Positions 54,906 through 64,000 of a stretch of DNA of 64,000 nt are shown here, piece after piece. Numbering within the stretch: the first letter of the stretch is position 1; every line of letters starts with the position of its first letter. The stretch comes from Hymenolepis diminuta (lineage: Eukaryota; Platyhelminthes; Cestoda; Cyclophyllidea; Hymenolepididae). The translations under genes and the position numbers were made by a program. The notes beneath the pieces were generated by a model. It was not told where the DNA came from. It saw only the letters and a list, made by a program, of their open reading frames with translations, and searched no databases. Location of the stretch: assembly GCA_900708905.1 (NCBI GenBank), contig CAADRB010000071.1, positions 487,825 to 551,824 of the forward strand. The letters are read 5' to 3'.

Positions 54906-57900
54906 GAGTTATTTAATCAGGAGGAGTCGATCTCCCTACTTCTGTTCACTTTTTTCTTCTTATGACTGAGATAGCAAATGATTTTATGTGACACTCAGTA
55001 GTTTACAGCTTCAGAATACCAAAGATGTGACAGATCTTTCCTTATTCCTTATTCAACTTGACAGGGAAAGCTTCCGACTCCTAGTCCACCACATATACCT
55101 TCAAGATTAACATCTAATTGGCTCAACAATGAGATGGGAAATTCCATGCTGAGTGTATGAGTCTCCAGTCATGCCCACATTAAGAGCAGTAGGAAGGTGC
55201 TTTCTCCACATCATTGACAAAGTTGCTAAAACTCAGGATTTCTCACTACAGGGGTCTGATAGTCGTAAATATCCTTTGACTTCACTAATTTCGCAGCAGC
55301 TTTCCTTCTCTCACTGGTCGCTTATGAACATCAGATTGTCACAAAATTTGGTTTCTTTTATTTTAATTTCATCAATTTTTCAGAGTAAAGCTGATATGTT
55401 TAACAAACTGCATCATTTTGCTTTTCGTTCATTTTCTTCTGCAAAGTGCGGCTTATTCTATGCAGCAAGTGCAGGAGCATAACCGCATCTTCAGTTCGGT
55501 CACCTCTTTGAAGTTGACCCACCGCCCCTGATAAAAGCAAGTTCAAACAAACGCTTAAATTCTGATCCCCTTTTATAAACTTCGTGCATTACCATTTTGC
55601 GTTGCAGTGCTTATTTCAGGGCAACTGTCGATTCAAAGTGAGCTCACATTTGTCCGATTTTATTGAAAGTCTCGTAAGAGATTACTCAAAATGACACTTG
55701 ATGAAATAACAAGTAATGAGAACTACTGTCACTCCGTTTAACAATCCCAAAATATTTCCAAAGTAGCAGAGAAGGAAAACGAGGTGACAAATAGGGATTT
55801 CAAGACTTTATTTGACAGCTCGGATAAACAATTTAATGATCAAACTTTATTTCAATATAATAGAGAAGAAAATTATAATTTTAATGTTTTGCAACACTTT
55901 AGTTTCTCCTTGATAGTCGTTAAAGGGAGATCAAAGAATATAGGCATAATAATTTCAAGTGGAATAACCGACTACGACATTCAGTCTGTTTGGTCATCAA
56001 GATCTGGACAACGTACACGTCATCTAATTGCCAGTCTACCTAAAGACTGCTTCACCAGCTTCAAATACGATACCACCCAACCCCAAATTTTGGTGAGGAG
56101 CCAACCACCAAAGAGCCATATCGCACTTCGCGTCTTTCAGACACATAACGCAAAATAATTCGAACAAAAGATTGTCAAATCGGTCGGAGTTGAATTGTAA
56201 GAAAATAAACACCATTAGGTGAAGATTTGTCATCGAGGGAATAGCATTAGAAAATATCGTTGCTCCAAGAAGGAAAAATGTGCCATTTCAGTCATGAATT
56301 TTGCAATACTCAGATTAAGCTGTCGTTTCTCTAGAACGATTGAATCTCATCCTTTTCAGGGAAGATTTGCATTATGATGGTTTCGATACACTATTTAATT
56401 TAATTAAATGAAAGTGGGCTTATCCTCTTGACACCCAAATTACGTTGGGTGGTTTTAGGGAGAAAGCTGACTATTACCATGAACATATTTTATTCATAGT
56501 CAAAAGCTTCTTGGAAGCGACAGTACAAGGTCTGTTCCTTGAGAATAAAGGATCACAATTTTTGATAGAACGTAACTGCTGACTTTTTGAAAAGGTCTTT
56601 GAATTTTAACATTCTGTCACAGTTTGTCCTTAAGTAAAGTATTTCCTAGGATAAACTGACAGGAAGGAACCCAAATTGGAACCTCTTTATTTCCCTCATT
56701 TGTATATTAAGGGGAGTCACTAATTGGTGATCACTTCTTTATATGTCCACTGAGAGATAAAACATCTAACTCAGTGTGCCATAACCATACCCTCACCTCA
56801 TTCCACTAGTCAATGGCCCTCGAATATCTCAGGCTTCATCTCGTCCAAAAATCAGGTGGTCAAGCCGCGAAGTTCGCTGTTTGCATCACAATCATCAATT
56901 CAAATTCATCATCTACTTCTACTTCATCCTCTCCACATCACTTCCTCGTGTGCTCTTCCGATGTTCTTCAAGTTCACACGCATTTCCGTGATTAAGATTG
57001 AAGCTTTCGAATTTCAGAGAATGTTCAGCCCCCACAGATTGTTATTACTAACTTCGCTTTAAAGTACAGTGTTACTACCTTATTAGCCACCCTGATAAAC
57101 TACAAAAGCCTGAACTGAATACTACCACGTAATTGCCTTTATGGAAGGGTTTATTCCAAAAGTTTGCAACACAACGACCTTGCAATGGAGTACATATTAA
57201 CAAGGATGCAAAGCTTCGTGAGTGATTCCCACCAAATTTTCTATTTAATTTTCCTCCGATAAGGTCTACACATTTTTATTCAACACAGAGTCTCCCTAAT
57301 CTAATTATATTTTCTTATCAAAGTATATTCTGATACTCCATCAAATTTGATTCCAGCAACCAGTAAGAGCAGTCCATATATGCCCAAGTAATAAAACACA
57401 ATCCTGAAGATAATTTACAGCTGGTTCAGCAATAATTTCAGCCTCACTTTATGTGAGCTGATATTAAACTTAAGTGTTTTCCAAATATTTCGGCAAGTTT
57501 TAATCGAACCAGGGTTGTGTTCAACTTTATCCACCTGCGACTCTGATTCACCCTAAACATCAGGTCGCAAATGGGTGGAAGAGCATAAGAGCTCAGAATG
57601 CATGGGAATCAAAACAGAAGCCAATAGAATTGAGCCAAGACACATCTACCTGACTAGATCTTCTAGCAATCCTTCCATTCGAACCTCTTTGATCTGTCCT
57701 TTTAACGTCAATCTGGAAAGAAAGGAGTGATTCCTTCAACAAGTACTTTCATTCATTTATAAGCTTACAATTGAAACTGCCCCAATTTAAAAGAATGCTT
57801 GTTCAAGCTACTGAAGTCATAAAAGATGCAAAGATTCCCACCCAGTGCATACACTGTACTGGTACTTTAATGACCTGTTGAAAACAGGGTCCGGTTTATT

Positions 57901-58377
57901 GTTAAGGAGATAGTGCGCATCCGTTTAAAACGCTTAAGTGAAGTAAATTTTAAGGAGCTGCTCACGATCGACTGTTTTCGTAGTCTAAATTATAGTTTTA
58001 AGACGCCTTGGTGATTGTGAGAACACTATCACTCAACATGACTGCATCGCCATGTCATGCACACATCGGCACGTCCTCCAACACTTCAGTGAAGACTCGA
58101 ATGATCATTCGAGAACACTTCCGCCCACCTCTTTCAACCCATTAATCGCCATATCTTTACTCCTCCCCTATCAGCTGGGTACAAAACCGTCTCTTAACAG
58201 AATCAACAGTCTACTAAATTTATCTATATCAACTCAGATGCAATTCTTCCCCTGCCTGTTTCCTCATCCACGTTTTTTGCTCTCTAACACACATCTACTC
58301 CACCCGCGCCTCTCCAACTCCTCTCTGTCAGCTCCTACAGTCAGTTGCTACTGCCACCTCCTGTCTTCTACTGCGTA

Positions 58378-58468
58378 GTCCTCCCTCCCTCCCTCTCTCC
58401 CTTTCCCTCTTCCTCCCACTGTCCCTTGTTCCGTTTCTCTCTCTCCCCCCCCTCTCTCTCTCTCTCAT
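58378..58468 (+). repeat. CT-rich pyrimidine tract
   Basis: About 90 bases are almost entirely pyrimidine, with CCCT and CT repeats, between a GC-richer patch (58,030-58,380) and a possible first coding exon at 58,540. Confidence 0.85.
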
Positions 58469-58539
58469 ACGTATCATTATAATATCGTCATTAATGAATT
58501 CTCTGCCCTTCTTCTTGTTCTATGTGGGTTTATTTCCAG

Positions 58540-58591
58540 TGACCCTAGTATTTAGTCTCCAAAAATGATTAGTTCTGAAAAAGACTTGGTG
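58540..58591 (+). other. Candidate 5' coding exon
   Basis: A good acceptor (TTTATTTCCAG) precedes 26 bases of leader, then AAAAATG and nine codons (MISSEKDLV), ending at a consensus donor (GTG/GTAAGT). The ATG context is favourable, and a CT-rich tract and GC-richer patch lie just upstream. No partner exon was found to the right, so it is either the start of an unseen gene or chance. Confidence 0.25.
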
Positions 58592-59016
58592 GTAAGTCGG
58601 GTTGAATCCCACCTTCTGTGTATCATAATTGTTTTTTCGTACAGTCGCGTTTTGGAGTGTCAGTCGGCTTTAGCATAGTGTCTGTGAAGAAAGAATGCAG
58701 TTTTCTCCAACTTTCGTGACAAAAACACATCTAGTCAATCTGATCAAAAGAAATGCATCAAAGGTGCGACTGAACTAGAATGCTGTCAGCCTTCATTACA
58801 ACGGCCTCGAGGTGAGGAGGGGGAGACATGCAAAAATGTCGACCTTGAGCCTGAGTAAATTTACTTATATATCTTGCATGACAATTGGTGGACGTTTATC
58901 TTTAGGATGTTGAGATGTTTAAAGCACTTGGCTGTATAGACGCTTATGGCCTTCAGGAAGACATAGGGAAAGACTGTATCAAGAATAAAACTTAAACGGA
59001 GATAAGTAACTTTCAC

Positions 59017-59238
59017 CAACGATCTATACCAAGGTGTACAATGGTATTCTGGTGGGATTTCATTCTTGAAAATGCAATTTGTGACTGGCCTTGTTTGCAG
59101 TTGAGGCCTCATTTCACTAACATTTGTGGCAGCTTTCAATTTGCAAAATTCACTGAATTTCCGTATCACGCTATGACTGACTATTTCATTCACAAATTCG
59201 TAAAATGTTACAAATTGCTCTTCATCCAAGCCGGAAAT
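59017..59238 (-). other. Candidate orphan coding exon, unrecognised protein
   Basis: The acceptor is TTTTTCAACAG. It is followed by 74 open codons with strongly protein-like composition (ISGLDEEQFVTFYEFVNEIV, IRKFSEFCKLKAATNVSEM, CIFKNEIPPEYHCTPWYRSL), ending at a possible donor GTGAAA. A preceding open piece (about 59,290-59,340, reading LDYRVNQPQTVFSDKL) joins in phase through a 52-nt gap, just before a 50-base N run. I cannot name the family. Confidence 0.35.
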
Positions 59239-59366
59239 CTGTTGAAAAATAGTGAACGACTTAATCTGTCGAAGAAAATGATTTCTTGACTAATTTATCA
59301 GAAAAGACAGTTTGTGGTTGGTTGACCCGATAGTCCAGTTCTGTAAGGGGAATATAGGAGTATCGT

Positions 59367-59416
59367 NNNNNNNNNNNNNNNNNNNNNNNNNNNNNNNNNN
59401 NNNNNNNNNNNNNNNN
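59367..59416. other. Assembly gap (50 N)
   Basis: It sits directly upstream (in the minus sense) of the orphan exon candidate and could hide part of it. Confidence 0.99.
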
Positions 59417-59484
59417 ACAGAGAGGATCGAAAAGTTGTTGAGTGTAAAGTGAAGGTGTCAAAGGGTTGGATTTAATCTATGCAT

Positions 59485-59595
59485 TCTGGTTGGACAATAT
59501 TTCCTGAATGGGTAGTTCACATTTTGAAATTCCATTTTCGTCAATCTGGATTACTGAGCAGATTCTTTTCTACGATGTCAAGAGCTTATTAACCG
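59485..59595 (+). repeat. Repeat family E copy
   Basis: ATATTTCCTGAATGGGTAGT then TCACATTTTGAAATTCCA, GTCAATCTGGATTAC and TTCTACGATGTCAAGAGC correspond to 54,798-54,905. GTCAATCCGGATTACTTCG near 42,793 may be a third fragment. Confidence 0.45.
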
Positions 59596-60039
59596 GTTGC
59601 ATAATTGTGGTGAGGAGGCAGAATGGTTCACACAATATTAAGCGGCCTACATGCTCCTAAATATTGGGGCCCAGGTAGTTGTGATCTTTAAATTGAATGA
59701 GGATAATTGAATTATAGATGGTTGCAAGAATGGATGAAGGTAGTAAAAAGTGAACGCTTTATCCAAAGATAACTTATATTCATTTTCATTATTTCAAAAA
59801 TTTCTGCTATAAGTTCAAAACCCGATCATCGATAGTACGCGGTTGGCCAGATTTGAAAAATCGAATGAGTGTACTTTGGAATAATTTACAAATCGGTGTA
59901 TGTTATTGTCATGGCATAAGATCAGAGCTGACTACTGCTTCTAAGATGCCCGTAGTATTAAGCTGCAAACCCGTAAGGCCTGCAATATCTCAACGTCCAA
60001 TCATCCCATGTGTCCCAGTATATCCCAAAAGCAGAAGGC

Positions 60040-60170
60040 TCGAAAGGGTCTGAATGTGTTAATTGAAGCAAAGAACAAAAAATCTCTTTTACATAGTTTC
60101 AACAGAGAGAAGTCTCAAGGACATTCTATGTCCCAGATTTAAGACAGGATCCAAAAGTCTTTTCGCTTCT
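60040..60170 (+). repeat. Dispersed repeat family D, diverged copy
   Basis: GAAAGGGTCTGAATGTG, then TTTTACATAGTTTCAACAGA and a tail with TTTAAGACAGGATCCAAAAG, aligns with the 44.3 kb copy. Confidence 0.4.
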
Positions 60171-60459
60171 TCATATTGTATCCATAACTAGACAGATTCT
60201 CCTAATAGGGATTTTTCAACTCGTTTTTTCTTTCAAGAAAACTGCTCATAAGTAAAATGTAACACTGATAATATTAACTGCCAACATAAAAGTCAGAAAT
60301 TTAAAGTAAATTTATTACGAACTTGGAATATCATTATGGATTGGGGATAATATAAAGTGTTTTGAATATGGATGACCTTCAAATTGGCAAAGATTATGCG
60401 AGTTCAGGCTAAGTACTAATTGTGGATTCGTTTTAAGTGTAATTACATGATAAGAAAAC

Positions 60460-60526
60460 ATGCGTTTATGAATATATAGTTTAATTCATTACATTTTATT
60501 AAATTAAATTATTCATATAAACGCAT
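60460..60526. ncRNA. 67-nt hairpin, pre-miRNA-sized
   Basis: The arms ATGCGTTTATGAATA and TATTCATATAAACGCAT pair over about 15 bp with one bulge. An inner TTTAATT/AATTAAA helix extends the stem to an A/T-rich loop. Size and shape resemble a microRNA precursor, but AT-rich DNA makes hairpins often and no known miRNA seed is recognised. Confidence 0.2.
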
Positions 60527-60539
60527 TATCGATGTTTAT

Positions 60540-61520
60540 ATGAAATCCTATTCAATTTAGCAAATACCAATATTTAATGCCTGAATAAAATTAAATTAAC
60601 TCATTCATTTCAGTGAAATTTTAATCTCTGATTAATACCGCTTTTATTAAAGTTATTTTTCAAAAAAATTAAATTCAAAAGGCAAAAATTTTTCATTTCT
60701 AATAAATCATTTAAAAGTGAGTTCAGATTCATCACATTGACAGTTTTAATGACAGTTACTCAGACTTTCTGCCCGAGATGTTGTTTACTCTAAAACCGTA
60801 TAAAATGTTAATAGATCTCAACTGTGCGTGAATATATTTGCCGGCTGCAGTCCTGATTATAGAGGTACTTCAGGAACAGGATCAAATTAGGCTTCATTGA
60901 CCAACTGGATACAAGAGGCCTTCCCGAGTGAAAAGACTAAGAGTTAAGTTGGACCGTGTATATTTTGGATAATTGAAAATGAATGAGGAGAAAAGCGGAA
61001 GGGAGGAAAGAATAGAAGTTGGGAAGAAATGATGACTTTGGACAATTCCGATTAAGAAAGACTGCGAAATAAGATACATTTTGAGGAGCTAAATAGTTTT
61101 ATCCTGTATGAGTCATTGTGAGGTCGTAGAACAAACAACCAATTAAAAATCACCGACTGACAGGTATAAGTCAGTATGTGTGTCACACATTGGAGGATCA
61201 ATCAGACCTACGGGTCAGAGTGCACAGATAATGCAAATTAGACGCTTTACAAAAACCCTAAAGCTCACATTATCAAAATTGTATTCATTCATCACTTGTA
61301 AATTGTTGCGAAGAGTTTTTTTTTGAATTAACTTATTAAATACTTTCTCATTTCATTAATAGAACGGTTTGAATTGTATCAACTTTCTCAATTTTTCAAA
61401 ATCTACCACGACTAAAGAGTGGAATATATTCCCTTCATTTAATTCGCTTTAAAAGTCTCTTTTTGTGTTTAAATTTTGCACTACCTTACTTTAGTACACG
61501 AGCAGAGACACATCTACATA
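60540..61520. other. AT-rich non-coding stretch
   Basis: I see nothing supportable here. ORFs are short and AT-biased. Confidence 0.6.
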
Positions 61521-61558
61521 AATTTAATAAAGCTTCGTGTTCCTCCTAATAATTAAAC

Positions 61559-61690
61559 TTAAAACTGTCCGCACTTTTCTGGTGAATTGCCATTTGGACA
61601 ATTTATTTGGCCGAGCGGCGGCATGATGTTAATGTTTGCTCCAGCTGAACCTGAAGTCAGAAAATCGGAACTTCTTCTAAAATTGGGTGG
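61559..61690 (-). other. Candidate terminal coding exon, unrecognised
   Basis: The acceptor-like ACCCAATTTTAG is followed by an open frame encoding RSSDFLTSGSAGANINIMPP and then LGQINCPNGNSPEKCGQF with a stop at 61559-61561. It is GC-richer than its surroundings. ATTAAA (minus strand, plus coordinates 61523-61528) lies about 30 bases after the stop. The shape is right for a last exon, but no upstream exon or known family was found. Confidence 0.25.
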
Positions 61691-61929
61691 GTTGATGGTT
61701 GCTCGTACTTTACCTTTGACGCGTATTTGAGGGGAAATTCTAATCAAATATATAATTTGCAGTACTGTAAAGCAGGAGCTCTGCTTTCAACTAATGTTGT
61801 TACATCCCACAATATCACCAATGGTAGACAGTATGTTATTTCATACTCTTGTTTGGTATTTTATATACTCCACCTATTCTGCGAGCCGTTCGGATCAAAG
61901 ATAATGAGAGCGAAACTCACCTAGTGGTG

Positions 61930-64000
61930 TGAATGATCAGTCATGATTGATAGAATTGTTACCCAGCAGATACAAGATACTCCTCACCGGAATACTTCTC
62001 CAGTTAAGTTAAATGGTGCTATCACTCTTGAATAATAAATTCCTCAATAAAATAGAACCTTAACTTAGAAGTTAGCCAAAATTTGAAATAAAACATCAAA
62101 GAACTGAAAGTAGCATCAGAATCAAAGGTAGTTTTTCGCTTATGAGCGAGCACAAGAGCAGAGGTATGAGAACCAACTTCCTGATTATAATATAATCATT
62201 CGTAAATATAAGAAAATATAGCAGCATCCACTTATTCAATATATACTGCTTAAAAAGTCTAAAGAACTGAACTAATTGACTGGAGTTGTGTAAAATATTT
62301 CTGAAAATGCGCTCGTTGTCTATCCTTAACCAAAGTTGCCATAGGAAAATATTTTCTATGAAGGTTTCATCCGTTACGGACGTCCAACTAACATAATAAA
62401 CTGGCCTAAATTCATTAAAAACTAGCTTTGAAAGCTGGATTAAATAAACAGAACAGGCAGGAAGGAAAATTTTGAAGAATCACAATTTACTCTTCTTCTA
62501 GCCAGACTTAAGGATTAAAAATTACTATTGTCCTTGACTGCTGCATTCTTATTGGACAGTTTATATTACATAAAATTAATGAATAAATCGAAATATGTGC
62601 AAAAAAGATACAACAAATGGCCATCTATATCCCCACCAACTATGTGAAAAATTTTTTTCTAAGGAGAAACAAAGAAAATAGCTTTGCAATCATTATCTTA
62701 AATATATTTCCCTCTGAGGCGGTAGTACTTTAACAAATACCTTAAAGTTAACTAAATTTTTAATATTTTTTGTCAATTGGCAGCAACTAATTAAATTTCT
62801 GGAAAATTTTTCAGATTTGGTACACCCTTTAGCATCTTCATACACCAAATATGTAGTTGTATAATAAATAATAACGAAATATTTTACCATGCTTTCATAA
62901 ACTACGGTCTCTCAGAAGGAAATAATTTACTTCAGAGTTGATTGATTGGTGGTTTTGATTTGTAGAAGAGCATTATAATAAATCCTTTTTAAATCAAGAC
63001 TGATTACGAAAATTCAAGAGATTATTCGAATAGGGAGTAAGACCGTGGATGGGGTTAAAAGTGGGGAATAAAACCCTATTTATATAATTTTTGTTTGACT
63101 TCTGGATTCATGAGTGATAGTCTATATCCGCGGTTTTCTAAGTTGCCTGACTTGAAGACTGATTTGAGAAGTTACGAACATTATTTTAATGTATTTCTTT
63201 TTGTTAGGAAGCCTAATTGAATGTTTTCATTGCACTGGAGAGGAACTCGGATCTTCAACTCTTCTGCACGTACTATCGATAGTTTGATTCTCACACTCAC
63301 ACTCAGATATGTAAGATCGCCTGTGGAGAAGTTGTCACCACAATTATTCGTTAATCGGACAGACAATCATTTACCACCTATTCAAGTCTATATAAGTACA
63401 TTAATTTTTTAAATAGAAGTACTATCGTTTGAGTTATAAGTCTTCTCTTTTCCCCTTTCTCGAGTCTGAGTAATTGTAGCTTTAATAAGGGGCAACTGAG
63501 AAGTTATAACACTTTTGATAACGACAGAACTGTGATTTGAATTACTTACATAAAAAATCTCTTCCTCTGACGAAAATTAGTGAATCACACTCACAAACAT
63601 TCAATTCAATGAGAATTCTGATTTATTAAGCATTTCCACATACCTTTGGTGTACCACTTCGAAGGATTACGTCTGGCATCATCACTATGTCTTTGCATTA
63701 CTTTCCGCTAAAGAACTCAACATTTAATAGCAATTTCAAACAGGATATGAATATGTATGAGGTGGATAGCTTGCATTTCCTGATTCACTACCTTTCTACT
63801 GATTTAATAATATTCGTAGCACGGAATAGAAATGAAGAAATGGTCTATACTTAGAACAAAGACCAGGAAAATAGGGAATTTTGCTATGTCATGGCAAAGT
63901 ATATAAGATCTTGCATTGTATGAATGTTGCTGCACTCTGTCACGTTCTAATCGCTTCTTTCTCTTCATTATTGTAAAAAGATGCTACTGAATCAAATTTG
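61930..64000. other. Non-coding stretch to window end
   Basis: AT-rich with short ORFs only. No gene, RNA or well-defined repeat was recognised. Confidence 0.55.

Larger units (their letters stand above)
52558..58030. other. Non-coding stretch, no gene recognised
   Basis: AT-rich DNA upstream of FARS2. It contains a partial repeat family A copy (about 53,170-53,262), a family D relative (about 54,300-54,420) and a family E copy (about 54,798-54,905). The ORF at 55,784-56,158 (124 codons, non-ATG start) is the longest but has no recognisable motif. Confidence 0.6.

Noticed and set aside
58580..58615. B-box-like GGTTGAATCCC near 58,600
   Set aside because: No matching A box at tRNA spacing, and it overlaps a consensus splice donor.

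Overview
The window is AT-rich nuclear DNA from an animal. It has multi-exon genes with GT-AG introns, long intergenic stretches and many diverged short repeats. I infer a flatworm, probably parasitic, because one intron is only 35 nt long and sits at the 5' end of its gene, and the orthologues are strongly diverged but complete. The species cannot be fixed from sequence alone. Nothing bacterial, viral, CRISPR-like or plasmid-like was seen.

Layout. 1-14.8 kb: no recognisable gene, only scattered repeat fragments and two TATA-containing promoter-like spots. 14,830-27,636 (minus): a complete ARID1/BAF250/Osa gene in six coding exons, the ARID subunit of the SWI/SNF (BAF) chromatin remodeler. 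Its largest intron holds a five-fold CCAAT cluster that may be an internal promoter. 27.7-31.9 kb: spacer between two head-to-head genes. 31,965-38,321 (plus): ESF1, a nucleolar pre-rRNA processing factor, in eight exons. 38.79-41.42 kb (plus): exon-like blocks resembling the ciliary transition-zone Tectonic family. They carry in-frame stops and frames that do not chain, so this is probably a decaying gene. 42.0-42.6 kb: two unplaced ORFs. 47,541-52,557 (minus): FARS2, mitochondrial phenylalanyl-tRNA synthetase, in seven exons, with a direct repeat flanking its last exon. 52.6-64 kb: mostly non-coding, with three isolated exon candidates near 58.5, 59.1 and 61.6 kb.

The three main genes are ordinary housekeeping functions (chromatin remodeling, ribosome biogenesis, mitochondrial translation) with no shared pathway and no operon logic. 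I rebuilt them exon by exon. Every splice phase fits and each total is a multiple of three (1,979, 653 and 464 codons before the stop). That clean result makes the broken frames of the 39-41 kb locus unlikely to be mere sequencing error. Three runs of N (11, 215 and 50 bases) mark assembly gaps. At least five dispersed repeat families can be aligned by eye within the window. None carries a recognisable transposase or reverse transcriptase.
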